The notes: generated from the sequence alone by a model not told the origin. A stretch of DNA of 64,000 nucleotides from Cercis canadensis (GCA_003255065.1 QAOA01006081.1:374201-438200); one strand, 5' to 3'; shown: positions 11,272 through 24,716, counted from the first letter of the stretch. A program made the numbers and translations.

Positions 11272-14200
11272 CTATACAGCTATACAAGAGGTCTCACTTG
11301 ATGAAGAGGACTCCCCAAGAAATTCTGATCTCAATTGCATCAATAGTCGGCCAAGATAATTTAAACCTTCTCCATCCCGGCCTCCACCCCAAAACAGATC
11401 ATGTGGTGAAGCCTCAACAAGAACGGACCCAGCAGTTGACAGCAGCATACAATTCAAATGCGGGTAGATTGAGAACTTGGACTTCAATGCCTTGTACATG
11501 ACATCAATCTTTATGTCGTCCCAATCAGACCTTATCTATTGTACCAAACAAAAAATAAGTTTCAGGCCTCTTATACTAAATATGCATGGATTTTGCATTC
11601 AACTACAGAACTTCTGCAGGTCAGTGACTTCCACAGGGATAGAAGCAATATATTGTTAAGAAAAAAAACACAACAAAAAGAGAAACGATAAGGAAATAAT
11701 TGGGGATATATCGGATTGAATAGCTTGAGATCAGTGTTAAAATACCAGATCAGGTCGCTGCCTCTGCATTGACCTTCCTGTTCTTGCAGCTTCTTCTGGA
11801 CTTTTTGCAGATTTAATCCTTTCAACACAATTTTGTGCCAAAGGATCATTCACCCCAACAAACTTGTGTGCCTACAAAGTGAATTATATTTCATAAGCTA
11901 TCCGACATAACTAAAAAGGAAAAATAGACATTATGCAGAAAATGCAAGTACCTGGTAGTAGTGCTCAACACTCAACCAAGTTACATAATCCCCATTTCCA
12001 TCAGGCATTTGAATGGGATGAGGAGAGAAATTCGAAAATGCACCATAAGGATCCCATGTTTTATAGAAAAATATGATGCTTGATTCATATGGAGAGACAG
12101 TAGGATCAACTGCAAAAGTCTCATCCACTGATGGGATAGTAGGTGTCATGTCCGGTAAGGGCTGAAGAAATCCACTAATAAGCATGTCAGGTCCAACCTG
12201 CATTACACTTGCCAGTAGCACAACGTAATCCCTAATCAGGAGACAGTAAGAAATAATGCAAAGAGCAGCAAACGCAATACATATATCAAGAACATAGCAG
12301 CTTCAGTAGATAACTAGATATTACTTCAACTGAAATTTCCAACATTGTACACTGTTAACTTTTTTTTATTTTCTCTAAGCTATTTAAGCATATGAAAGTT
12401 ACATAGATCAGATGCATATCTCCAAGGAGGAAACCATACACCCAAGGAAAAATGTATATTGACTACCACCAACCTGCTCATAGCAAACATCAATCAGATT
12501 TAAGGCCTGAGACATCTCAACCATCCCAAGATCACCCACAGGAGATGGTGCATTCTTGCCACCAATAATTTTAGGAGCAACAAATGCAAAAACCTGCAGG
12601 ATGCAAATATTATCACATTCTTAATGTCCTAGAACATTATCAAATTAATCAGAAAAAGGTACAGCTAAATAAATTGAATTGAATTGAATTTTTTTTTCTG
12701 AGAGATATATTATCCGAGTTTTTTTCGGACAGATAGAACTATCTAAACAAATGACGTTTTATTTACATATTCTTCTTCAAAAAGGCCCTTCCTGTACAGA
12801 ATAGGGAGCAAGAAAACTGAGACAAAGAATTAAGATCTTACCAAGCCTCTACTTAGCCCAATGGATTCCTACACCCCCTCCTAAAAAGGCCTAGAGATAT
12901 AAATAGAACAGCACTCAGTAAACATGCCTTCATTATTCAGAAAATTTATGTACAACCCCCACTGATGTTTATCTATTAGGAGTAATTATGTACCCTCTCA
13001 TTTGTCAACAGCAAGTGCAACATCATTTAAAGTTCTTCCAAGGGAGAGGGGGAGAAGAGAAGATTGAATTCTAACAAAAATGGAACTCATTAAGGACAAG
13101 AATGCCTCAGTGCCACACATTTAGATCCGAAAAAAGAGATATATAACTACCTAGCCAAGATTCAACATAGCCAAAAAGAAGAGACACATATGGCAGTAAA
13201 CAAACAGCGGTAACTTATTTTGATGCCCTAAAAATAGTAAATGATTAAAAGATTAAACACAGTAAATATTCTTGATCTTATCATTCAGATCCAGCTTGCA
13301 TTTTCCAATTGTATAACCCCAAAACCCAAAAAAAGGTTTCACATAAATCCACTCTCCACAAAAGAAAGGAATAAATAAGAAAAGGATAAGTAAAACCTTG
13401 TGAATTACTCCAGATGAAATAGCAGAAGCAGCTAACGTTCCTCCACATTCCCATAAAATTGAAAGATACCCACGATCATGAAAATATTCCATAACATCCC
13501 GGGGATTTAATATGTCAAACTCTAAAACTTCAACTCCTTTAGAAGCAAGCAGCTTCTGGAAACCCCTCCTAGCACCCCTCTGTGTTACAACTATGGTAGA
13601 AACCTCAGACAAGTCCCATAAGTTTGCTTCCTCCGGAAGATTAAGAGTCTGGCTCATTACAATACGAACTGGCATATGTCCACCTCCATGTCTTGCCGTC
13701 AATCTTGGATCTAATTAAGAGAACGTATAAAAATTTAGATGTGGACACAGTCATACATGATATAATAACAATGATACTTACCGTCCCTTCGTACTGTATT
13801 TCCTCCAACAATTACAGCATCACTTCTACCCCGTAATTCAAATACTAGATTTCGAGACTGCTTGCTGCTAATCCATGCTGCATGTCCACTGCTAGCAGCA
13901 ATTTTTCCTGTTGCAAATGCAACCAAAAGAAAGTAGTCAGGACTAGTGTAATTTTGCGGGTCTATATGGATTTGTAAATACCCCAATGAATGAAGGAAAA
14001 GAGAAGGAGAAAACTCAAAAATTGTGATTGTTATTTGTGAATATAATGCTCACCATCAAGGGTCATAGCATACTTGAGAACTGAAAAGGGGAGTCGTGAA
14101 GCAGCTCTACAAATCAAAGGGGCATTGACAAGAAAACACGCTTTTCGAGCTTCCTGTGATACATAGTTGCAATAACTCAGAGAAAATGGTAATCTAAATC

Positions 14201-14965
14201 TAAATAAATGTGTAGAGCTGGCATTCTAGAGAGAAGAATCTTAGCTACGTAGCTCTAAAAGCATATAAATTTTTAATTTAACTAATAACTAAAAAGTAAG
14301 GATCACATGAAAATGTGAAATTCGTCTTCGGACCTCAATAAGTTTACTTCTAAGATCCTCCCCGAGAACATCAACATGAACTCCTTGACTTCTTAATGCA
14401 CGCACAGCACTGCCCCGGAGATGTTGCAAGGGATGTCTCATTCCAATAACAACTCTTCTAATACCTCCCTAGTTCACAGACATGGTCATTTATGAACTAA
14501 AAAAACAAAAACACAAAGAAAAGAAAATTACAGTTAAAAACACAAAAATGAAAAAGAAAGAAAAATAGAGTATATCTGTATACTATTGTGGTTTGGGGAT
14601 GAGGGAATAGAAATTACCTGGACGAGAGCAGAAACAGCAGTGTGGTCACCATGACAATCCCCAGGTTCCATGTTGAGATATGCAGTAGCGCCATGGCAAA
14701 GTTCACCAGCGACCTCTACGGCCTGGACCTCAGCCGGTTTAGTACCCTGGGCATAGAGGAAACCCTCTCCAGCGATGTCACCAGCCCCCGTAGCAATCAC
14801 GCAGCCAAAGTTGGGGTGGGGGGATGTGAAACCGGCGGATTTCTCCGCTACTTGGGCGGCGCGTCGGATGTAAGCTGCTTCGAGGGCGTGGTTTCCATTG
14901 TTGCGAGTGTCCATGGATGCCTTGCAAATAATGGGAGGGGCGTAGGCCTTAAGGATGAAAGCCAT
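11272..14965 (-). CDS. PYRR: PyrR: riboflavin pathway reductase fused to YbiA/COG3236 N-glycosidase
   Basis: Plant PyrR, 592 aa in nine exons: 14618-14965, 14334-14468, 14054-14153, 13782-13907, 13397-13710, 12474-12593, 11952-12197, 11746-11871 and 11272-11535. All introns are GT-AG and in frame. It has three parts. Residues about 29-150 are a RibD-type deaminase fold with altered catalytic sites: PAE (77-79) replaces the zinc HAE, and EPGD (100-103) replaces EPC. Residues about 190-390 are the RibD C-terminal reductase, which reduces the ribosyl group of the pyrimidine intermediate. Residues about 420-590 are a DUF1768/YbiA domain (YGAFSNFSPHP, WLSVEHYYQAHKF), known in plants as an N-glycosidase that removes reactive riboflavin intermediates. 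Plastid targeting is expected for the family, although the leader here is short. Length matches the Arabidopsis protein (599 aa). Confidence 0.95.
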
Positions 14966-15477
14966 TGGAGGAGTAAACTTTCCTGTCTCTCTCTTATCTT
15001 ATCTTTCTTTGCTTATTCACTCAGCAGAGCAACTGCAATTCTGAGATTGGAGGCTATAGTGTTGTGCGAACCGAGCGCTTCCAGGTGTGGAACATACAGG
15101 GAAAAATAAAGAAAATGGGAGCAGGATGAAACAAGGTTCCAGCGGCGCTATTGAGTATTGACTTGCCGAGAAGAAAAAAAAAATCAGTAAGAGACAGCCA
15201 GACAGGTGAAAAGGGAATAGTGATGAAACGCACCGTTTTCCTTTATTCTTTCTCTTTCCAATATGTTTTTTTGTCCATTAAAAAAAAGAAGAAATAGGCT
15301 AATTTAAAAATAACTTTGGATTTAGGATTAGATGGTAATATATTATCTGACTTTATAATCATTTTATCAACCAGTGAAGTTGTATAAGCTTATAAGTATC
15401 AAATTACATCATTTTATCTGTCATATTTTTTAGACTCTCATTATGACATAGAAACATTTTAATCATGCTTATGTTTA
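14966..15477. other. PYRR 5' leader/promoter and intergenic DNA
   Basis: The first 200 bp or so next to 14965 are pyrimidine-rich on the minus strand and probably hold the PYRR leader and promoter. Nothing else is recognised. A plus-strand frame at 14642-15109 overlaps PYRR exon 1 in antisense and is a shadow. Confidence 0.4.
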
Positions 15478-16664
15478 AAGTTGGTAAAATGAGTTAGACC
15501 AAATACTGGCCCGTTTTAGCTCGCAAAAATATCAAGTTGGGCTATAAAAATGTTGGTCTAACCCGAATTAGCCCATAGCTTATTCAAATTCAAGTCGGGC
15601 TAATCCGAATTTATATATATATATTTTTAATATTTATATAATATATTATATTATATAAAAAAAATAATTAATAAAAAAATAATGTATACAATTTAATTAT
15701 TTTTAAATTTATTTAAAAATTAAATAAATTATATTTTATATCTAATAAAATATAAAAATTATGAATAATTATGAATACCTAACGATCCCCATCCCCTATG
15801 AGCTGTGAACCTAATTTCAAAGGATTTAAGGAACAAAACTCAACCACCGCCCAACGAAAGACGGTGAGCTCCTCCAACCACCGCCGGATACCAGTTACTC
15901 TGTCAATTCCCCTCCTTCTTTGGCTCTCTTTCTCTTTGCGCAATGGTAAGTTCTTCATCTCCTTTTCATTGCGTGGAACTGTTTTAATAGTTTCATTCGT
16001 AGATTCAAGAATAGGCGTAAAATATTAGTAATTACCATGTCATTTCAGATGAAATGAAATCCCTAAATTTTCAAAACACATGAAACCTCTCTCGGTCCAC
16101 TATCCTTCTAGGACATCTCCCTCTCGCATTTCATCTTCATCTTATTCGTCTCGCACCTCTAAACTCTCTCATTGGTCTCGGCTTCCCCTCCCTTACGGGC
16201 GACAGCGACGCAACTCCCTGCCATCGCACTTCACTGCGCTGCTTCGCACGTTCCTTGCTTGGCTACTCTCTGCTACTCTTGGTCTCGCTTACTTTGTCAC
16301 TCACCGAGTCATCGGCACCGCTCCATGCCTCCATCTCCACTAGCAGTGAAGCACTCAACCACCGAGCTCTTCTCACTTCTTTTACTGTAAGTCTACTTAG
16401 AAATTTTTTGGGTTGATTTATGTTGATATTGGTATTATGGAAATTTCTTGCTTTTAATTTCTTCTCATTGAAGAGTCAAAATACAATACAAATAAGCAAC
16501 AACAAAAAAAACACGCGCACAAATGAGCTAGCCTGTTTTTACCTGCAAGCGAGCAAGGCCAGGCTAGGCTGACCACATTCTAGCCCAAATGAAAACGGGC
16601 CAAATTGGCCCAGCCTATTTTGGCCTGCAGCTGGACTGAACCGGGCCAGCCCATTTCCCAACCG
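15478..16664. mobile_element. Degraded non-autonomous hAT-like element
   Basis: The left end (AAGTTGGTAAAATG) and the reverse complement of the right end (CGGTTGGGAAATG) are similar. Just inside both ends lie motifs such as GGCCCG and GGGCCAGCCC, like those of the intact hAT element at 61329-62641. Possible degraded 8-bp target duplications are TATGTTTA (15470-15477) and TATGTCAA (16665-16672), matching at 6 of 8 bases. The interior holds a MITE fragment and a GC-richer segment (about 15800-16390) with two short, unrecognised frames that could be captured host sequence. Confidence 0.45.
15621..15764 (-). mobile_element. MITE fragment, copy 6, nested in the hAT-like element
   Basis: The AT-rich core of the 212-bp MITE family is recognisable, including the motif AAATAAATTATATTTTATAT, but both terminal segments are missing or diverged. 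It lies inside the older hAT-like element, so it inserted later or was carried with it. Confidence 0.5.
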
Positions 16665-17140
16665 TATGTCAATTTAACATCATTATTATTAACCAAATAA
16701 AATTACATCACCATTTAAAATACTTATGATTTTTTTTTAATTTTAAAAACGACAAGCCTATAAAGTTATAGGTAGTGTAAAAATATTAGCGTCATACAAA
16801 AATAATTTATGTGAGTATAAAAAAGATGTAAAAATCTAAATTAAATATCTCACTCTTATAATATTGGGCGTCTCATATTACCATGAATATTGTATTGATT
16901 ATTAACGAAAACACCCAAACTAGATTTATAAGATAAACACGGTCATCAGATGCATGAGCATCGTGAAACAAGGAAGAGGACAGGAAGGAAGGAGAAGAAA
17001 GTAAAATACAGAAATGGACCATGAAATGCCAGGGAAGAGAAACCAAAGTTATAGAATACGAGTCAATATCTCAGAAAATGGGTAGATAGTGGGGCTAGAA
17101 TCGAAGGCGAAAATATCTCAGCTGTGGAACTCCGCCACAC
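16665..17140. other. Intergenic DNA and likely 3' UTR of the BZW-like gene
   Basis: No coding frame. The part nearest 17141 is probably the minus-strand 3' UTR of the BZW-like gene. The rest is AT-rich. Confidence 0.4.
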
Positions 17141-20100
17141 TTATTCCTCCTCTTCTGCCTCCTCCAGCCAATTAACAAAGGGTTCTAGTGCCTTCACAAA
17201 GGTTTGCCTGTACCATTTTCCAATAAGTAACAGTAAGTAACCAATGGAAAAAAATTGGTCCTCTCCCCGACACACACAAAAGGAAAGAAAGAAAGAAACA
17301 ACCATTACAAGGACATTTAACTGAGTCATGGGTGCCCCCAGTAATATTAATTGCAGCATACCTGCCCTTGGAGTTTGTTCCTTTTCGGAACCAATGAAGG
17401 ATGGTATCTTCAGCCAGCACATCCTGGTCATAAAGAGACCTAACAATCTCAGGGAACAGCTTCATCAGCTTAGCATCCTCATAGCATTGCATCTGTACTT
17501 TGTACATCAATTCCAGCTCAAGTTTCCCACTGGTACAGAACGTATTCAGCAGATTTGCCCAAGTTTTTACCTTCATCATAAACATATCACTGTCATCAAC
17601 AACTTCTGTAAGCAATAACGTTTTCTAGATAACAAATTAATCTGTTCAGATAAGCCTTATGTCCTTGATAAGCAGTTATATTGCTAATCCAATTGCTAAA
17701 AGCTGACACATATACCAAGCCAACAATTAAAACAATTCAACTGATAAGCAGTATTCAATGAGTTCATGCGATATCCTTAAGCTCCACATCGCTTCTTGAT
17801 ATATGCAGGTCCCACATGTGAAACTTGACATGGACACACACAGAGGACATCAAGAACTTCAGGCGCTTCTGAGAGCTAACAAATTTATTCCAGCAATGGT
17901 GTAAAAGTCATGAGTATTCAAGACTGCATATTTGAAAGCTTTTAATGATCAATAAGAAACCAAACTACACAAGTTTGAAAACAGAAAAAGGTACCTGGCG
18001 CAGAGCTGCATTTGCATTCTGTTGCTGATTTTTCCCAGACCACTGAACAGCATCCATTAAGACATCCCACAAAACCCTCACAATCTCAGTGTCGGGCAAT
18101 TTAGCATCTTTAACTCGCTGCTTCACAGTTTCTATGACTTCAGATATATCAGTTTCTTCAGTTATCTGGGTTGTTAAAGCAGACTTCATTTCCTTAAGCT
18201 TCACCTCAAAGATTTTCTTCTCATTATACTCCACTAACGCCACCAGTCCTTCCTTGCTGTAAAAGTCGACATGAATAGAAATTTCTTAAGTTCCAACTTT
18301 GCAGCAGTTAAGGCCTCGTGCAGTCCATTCAATTCTATTCCTTACACATTCAACAGATAGCCAGAAACAATATACTCTATGCTAAGGTTAAAAACCTTAG
18401 CAAATCCTCAGGTTATTAATAGACTTTATAACTTGAATATCAAATTTTCTATTCGGTACTTCAAAAATTGAGAAACAAGTCAAAGCAAAATGGTGGTATT
18501 ATTTACGAGTCTAATTACACATATAACCAAGATCAATTACTGTCTTAAATAGCAAAATTGTGAATGAAAGTAAATTCATTTATCAAGACTCCTATTTTCC
18601 CGCTGTAATCTCACCTACCCCTTCACCTGGTACTTTAATCTTCTATGCAATGTATTCTCACTGAAGCCAGACCTCAAATGAACATAAGGAATGACAGCCC
18701 AATCTCTCCCTCTTCACCAAAACTGCCAGACACCTTAGAGTCCCTTGTCATAATTTACACCTTTCAGATGCAAGACATATTGAGATTCTTAGGCCAGCAG
18801 TGCCAAAATTTGTAAATATAAGTAAACATAAAATTATTAGCTTCGTTATAAGATAAAACTAAAGTTTAAGTTTTGATTTGATCCAACCATACCAAAGACA
18901 TAGTTGGTGGAGCACGTTTCTTAAAAAGAAAATCAGGGAGAGAGTCAAGTACCAAACCCAATACTAGAAAGACAATGTACATCTTTCATATCACAAACAC
19001 CCTCAACATGAGAACGTGTTATTGGAATACCACATAATTAGGTAAGAGCCAAATGGCTTCCGCAACTAAATAAACCATACACAATAGCAAGCACTTCAAA
19101 TAATTACCTATAAAAGTGCATCCTAATCACTAATAAGTAAGACCTACCTGAAATGCTCAGAGAAAGCCTCATTGGATCTTTTTGCAGGGGGGAAGAAGTC
19201 CAAAAGGTTTTCCTCCACTTTCCCCCGTTTCAGAATTGAAATAAGATCATCAAGGCTGTTGTCAATCAGATACTCCTTAAAGAAGTCAGTTATAAATGAC
19301 AGAACTAGCCCTTTGGCCACAAGATTATCTTTGAGAAGTGGTTGGAACACAGTCTCTGGTGGGAGACCTGATAGCTTCTGGGAGAATGCAAGAGCTGTGA
19401 AGATTGCCAACTTTTTCCTCTCATTTTCCTCAAAAAGCTCCAAGGACTGTAGAAATTTTCGCATGACATTTTCAAGGTTCTTGATGAGAAATGGCCTTCT
19501 CCGCAAAATCTTTTGTATGTAGATTACAGATGGTAAAATGACTTCACGTGTTGGCTCACGCTCTATTATAGAGTAAGGATGGCGCTCCCCCTCATCAGGC
19601 TTGGTAGTTCCAGGTTGTGTACGGCCCCCAGTGAAAACAACCTACAGCAATGCAGTAAGGCACTCAGAAACTTCATATTAGACAATTTGATTGATGACGT
19701 TGAAAATGGAATAAGTAAGGGAATGAAAAATTATATCCAACATTACCTCAATTTATTCAAGTCTTGCAACAAAGATCAGCAATTTATTTCATAGTTAAAT
19801 TATCTTCACAATAAAATGAAAAAATAAAAAAGAAATTGTTCCGCAGAACTGAATCAAGAAGAAAATCATCAATACATTTTTGTGAATAATGCTTTTAGGA
19901 TTCTTATTGATGCTATTTGGATGACGGGCATCCTACAATAAATAAAAATGTCATTATAAAGATGAATTCCACCTCAGACCCACTTGGGGGGGTTGTATGT
20001 GAGAAACAGTGGAATTTTAAATTAAAAACAACTTCTTGAAAATCATGATGTAGATTTCAGGCCAACCATGGCATCTTAATAAAATAAAATAAAGGCCCAT

Positions 20101-22060
20101 GAATAGTAACTAATCACAACGAGAAGAGGGAAAAATCTAACAGCAATCCCCCCACCCCCAACATAAAAAAGAAAAAAAGTAAAAACAAAGTGATATAAAA
20201 GCCAAAACTCTCAATCCAAAACAGAGTATAGAGAGATGAAGAAAATGTAGACAAAGCAGCACCCTCTGAGCATGCCACATTATTACAGTTATAAAAACCA
20301 TCAGAACCAGAACACCATGCTGCCATAAGTTATACATCTAATATCCCTGGCATCAAATTAAAAATCAACAATTTCCAAATAGTGCAACTAAAATCCATAA
20401 AACTGAAATTTTGACAGACAACAAAAATTTTCAGCTGCTGCAGAAAGCTTGCCTCAAAAAAGGTGTCGCCGTATCTTGAGAAGTTAAGGTCTGAAGATTC
20501 AATGCTCTTAGCAACAAGTTCCTGTAAACATAATTACTTGATCAGCTTCATGAGGCTATCTAAGTGAGACAATGGGTGCACCCAGTCACATTGTGATAAT
20601 CAATTAGAATGTAAATGAATGGAAACGTTACCAGATCACCAGCATTATCCAAATAAATCTGGACCACTGCATCCGAAAATGCTGCAGGGTCCAGTGGTGC
20701 TGCAATATTCCGTTTGCGGGTCTTAATCCGCGTACCGCTAAAAAAAATGACAAGTTCAATTTAGATTCTACATCTACAAAAAATAATGCAAGAAAATGCA
20801 AGAAAGGTGGAATTTTAAGCTAGACATTATATCACAGCCGCAAAAATCTCCAACATAAAGATATAATCTGTATGGGAAGCACCAGATAATACTATAAAGG
20901 TGCATTGACATAAAAATTGAATGACAGAACTAAATCAGAGTTTAAAAGACCCAGTCTCTCTTCACTTGATTAATATCACTACCTAAATTTGTCTTTGATT
21001 AATCAAATTTTGTCCACTCCAAATCAATCCAAAAAAAAAAAATCCTTTAGGGGGAAAATAAATAATAAGTAAACAAAGTTACCCTAGGTACAAAAGCCTA
21101 GCATCCAAGATACATTAAAACTAGAAAGAAATAAAACAAAGGAATATTGAAAATAGAAAGAACTCAACAAAGAATTAACGAAGAACAAGACTTACCCAAG
21201 AGTGGGTCTCTCCTTCGAGCTGCAAGAATGACAATCAATATTAGTCGGGTGATAAGAGAGGGAGGGGGGGAAGAAACATTATTCACTTACAGTTAAGAAA
21301 GCATTGTTCACTACAGAATACACTTATAAGCTCGGACCATAAAAAGAAAAGAGTGGGGAGGTAGGGGCAGAAAATTGTCCTGTATCAAATGATGGATTAA
21401 ATCTAAAACGATTATTAAGAGACTTAGAAATTGACGTCTTTTATGAGTATAAGTGAAAATCCATAAACTGAATCACACGAGACCATAAGACTTGTTCCCC
21501 ATGGAAATTAATCATTAGAGAGAAAAAAATGAAGGGTTGGAGAAGAATAATTCCAAGGGGTATCGAAAAGCATGTTCTTTCATCCAAGAAATCCTTCAAC
21601 TTCAAGATAGAATTCACTTCTTCTTCTTTTTTGGAGGGGGGGGGGGNGGTGTGGGGGAAGGGGAAGAGGGCTGGATCAGGATAAACGTAAACATTTCTAA
21701 AAGCCAGACGGAGTATCATAATTTCTACTAAAACACGATATGCCCTATTGTTTCACTTTTCTCATGATCAAATCAAAGGAAAAAAAAGAATTCCAATTCA
21801 AAGTCAAGCCTGCTCAAATAAATAACAGGGAAACCAGCAAAATCAATAAATTCATCAAAGAAAATATCAATCAGACAGAGCGAGGAAACATATGTATCAA
21901 AATTGTTTATCTATAAAGAGGAAGGGTGGTACTGTTTCCCTAAAAACTCAGGGAGTTGGAACTTCCAATTGCGAAATAGATCACACCACGATGATTCAGA
22001 TCAGTAAAACAAGAAAAATCACGAAGATGAGAGACGAAGAAAGAGAGGAAGATACCTCAT
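17141..22060 (-). CDS. BZW / eIF5-mimic protein (W2 domain)
   Basis: A plant basic leucine zipper and W2 domain (BZW, eIF5-mimic) protein of 411 aa, the usual plant length. There are eight coding exons: 22056-22060 (only ATGAG), 21196-21219 (24 nt), 20632-20737, 20453-20521, 19148-19641, 17995-18256, 17362-17570 and 17141-17207. The intron after 20453 has a GC donor (GAG|GCAAGC); the others are GT-AG. The N-terminus MSSKERPTLGGTRIKTRKRN fits the family. A helical-repeat middle leads to the W2/eIF5C domain, ending in HWFRKGTNSKGRQ, an aromatic-acidic motif and a final run of Glu. In animals these proteins bind eIF2 and eIF3 and tune start-codon selection. A cytosolic translation role is inferred from the family. 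Confidence 0.93.
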
Positions 22061-22283
22061 AAACCAAGATGAAAAGGGATCGGAAGGTCGGTGAGTCTGA
22101 GACTGTGCTTGCTTTGCTTGGGATGAACGATGAGGTAGAAAAAGAGAGAACCTTCGCAATAGGGTAGTCGGACGCGGATATTTAATACTCTCACGAAATT
22201 ATTAAAAAACATATGTAAACAAAATAGTTACAAAACGCAGTCGCATCGCAAAGGCAGAGGGTTAGCATCATAATTCATAAGAA
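22061..22283 (-). promoter_or_regulatory. 5' leader/promoter of the BZW-like gene
   Basis: This lies immediately upstream of the first ATG. It is purine/pyrimidine-rich leader-like sequence to about 22170, with an AT-rich stretch (GATATTTAATA on the plus strand) beyond it that could serve as the core promoter. The transcription start is not fixed. Confidence 0.3.
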
Positions 22284-22321
22284 CGGCACTGGCACTGGCA
22301 CTGGCACTGGCACTGGCACTT
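22284..22321 (+). repeat. Microsatellite (GGCACT)6
   Basis: Six perfect tandem copies of the hexamer GGCACT lie about 220 bp upstream of the BZW-like start codon. It could be length-polymorphic. Confidence 0.95.
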
Positions 22322-23487
22322 GCCTCCGGTTAATGTTAATACGGGTGGATGCATTGTTCTCTTATCTCAAGTCTTAACAGGAATCTAAATTTGTTCACGT
22401 AATAAAAAGAAGGGAATATTATTCCTAGGTGCAAGATGTTTGAAGAAAAACTACTCTGCTGCGCCAGTACTTAATTCAAAGTCAGCGTTTGATGCATTTG
22501 GATAAATTATTAAAATATTTTTAGATATTATATAATGATTTTGTTTATATTTAAATATACTACAGACTCTATAATTTGAATGACTTTTGAATCATGTCTT
22601 TATAATTTATTTTTTTTCAAGATTTTTATAATTTGATATTTTATTAATTAGGTCATTGTCGTTACCCCAAATTATAGTAAGTCCTATAATTAATTCAATT
22701 CCCTGTTTCCATTCCTATAATTATAATTAGGAACTCCTCTTTTTAGTTTATTAATTTTTTAATATATGATACTTTTAACTTTAGAGCATCTGTTAACTCA
22801 TATATGATACTTACCATATTACATAATTTTATCATGCATCAAATTATGCATTTGAAGTAAATTTTTGTATATATATGACATTTTCACCCATGTCTTTTTT
22901 TTTTTAGTTTTTCACAAGATAATTTTTACATTTTTAGTGTAAAATTAATCTATGTTTGTACTTATGCATATCCTAATCACTAGTGTTTTCAACAAAAAAT
23001 TTAACTATTAACATTATTACAAGATCCACTCTACATTAAAATTCAGTTTACCAACTAAGTCATATTTAATAGTTTTTCACCTATGCTTTATTATCCTCTC
23101 TCTTCTCATTTTATGTGCTTCATACTTGTAGGATGTTATCCCTACATCTTTATTGAATTTAATAATATAGTCATTTATATAAAATTAATCTTTCTTATAC
23201 GATATTGTCCTCTCTTTTTTTTTTTGGAAAAATATGGCACTATCTTTATATGTCACAAATTGGTTCCATCTAATAGAAAGAAAAATAAAAGGAAGAAGAT
23301 ATAAATTTTGATTTAATCATTACACAAGATATATAATTCGAATTCTATGTTTCTGAAGAATTTGTTAAATTAGGTTGGGATGTTAAATGAATTGAATTGA
23401 ATCCGTCATAAGCATTGATATATTATTCCTGGTATTTGGGATCAATTTCAATTGTTCTGAAAAAACTAAAATTCAATTTTATTTTTG
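22322..23487. other. AT-rich intergenic DNA
   Basis: No supported gene. A 73-residue frame at 23083-23304 is low-complexity and unrecognised. T-runs occur near 22610, 22895 and 23215. Confidence 0.45.
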
Positions 23488-23697
23488 AGATTCTATGATA
23501 CTATATGAATATGTCATACTATACTGATATGACAAACATACGTAATTTTTATATTTTATTAAATATAAATATATTTTATTTTATTTTCTCAAATAAATTT
23601 AAAAATAATTAATTTATACACATATTATTCTCATATTAATTAATTTTATGTAATATGATATACTATATAAATATAAAAAATATTAAAAAAACCTCCC
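23488..23697 (+). mobile_element. MITE, copy 4 (about 210 bp)
   Basis: Same family as copies 1-3. The left end reads GAGATTCTATGATACTAT and the right end AAAAAACCTCCC. The flanks TTTATTTTT (23479-23487) and TTTATTTTA (23698-23706) match at 8 of 9 bases, consistent with a decayed 9-bp target duplication. Confidence 0.75.
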
Positions 23698-24702
23698 TTT
23701 ATTTTATTTTGAAGCGAGAGAGCGGACTGGGGACGCAGAGCAGAGATTTAAGAAACCGTAGAAAGCGAAAAGCAGAGCAGTTAGAGAGGTGGGATGATGC
23801 TGACTCGCTCAACTGGAACTGAGTTATTGGCGGTGCGCTGGGCCCAGTTGGTTTGGTCAGGACAGGGAGCGAACCTGTCTTTAACTTAGAGCATGTTTGG
23901 ATTTCGCTTTAAACTCTCTTTCAACCCTCAAAATTGAGTTTCACTTTTTTTTTTTTTTTTTTTATCATGTTAATTAGCAAAATCAAAGTTAATTATTCTC
24001 CTCGATAATTCACATAACTGGGTTTTAGCTGACGCCAGTGAGAGCTCTAGAGTATGCTCCCAATAATAAAACTAATTTTTTACTCCCTTCATTAATTTAA
24101 ATTCTCTTAATTGTAAATACAATCACTACTTATTGACAAAAGAAAAAAAAAATTCTTTTAGCCAAACCCACTACTAGTTTACTCTGACTTTGGGAGATGT
24201 TGTGCTTAGATTTTGGGAGATATTTATACCCTTGATGGTAATCTTATACAAAAATTCAATTTTTCTAAACTTCAATTTAAACAAAAATCAACCTTGTAAA
24301 TTTAATTGTAGATAACCTTAGTAAGTTGAATTCATTATTAAGAGACCAGAAGAAGAAATGCCAATTCCAGTCCAACCATAAGCTGTCAAAAGTCAAAACA
24401 CACCAAAACGAGGAAAAGTGACTTTTCAAAAAGTAACCTGAACCTGAAAACGTGAAAAATGAACTTGTTCAGGTGACAATGGATTGGGTATTACTATTAG
24501 GCCCGTGAACACAACAAGCGCACCTCCTCATCCTCAAACTCTAACCAAGGCCCTAAAAGCTGAGCTGGTCGTCCCTACGGATCCCACAGGCCCGTTCTTT
24601 AATTTATTCACTCATTATTATATTAGGATTAATTATAATTTTGGTCAATTTATTTTTACAAAATCCAGATTTAGTTAATCTTTTTTGAAACTTAATGATA
24701 TA
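23698..24702. other. Intergenic DNA without a recognised gene
   Basis: It contains a short GC-richer segment at about 23710-23880 and a T-run at 23947-23963. A 64-residue frame at 24484-24678 has no recognisable features. Nothing else is supported. Confidence 0.4.
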
Positions 24703-24716
24703 GTCCCTTTATATTT

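Noticed and set aside
16080..16390. Two 72-87 residue Ser/Arg/Leu-rich frames
   Set aside because: They overlap in different frames inside a transposon-like block, and the composition follows local base content.
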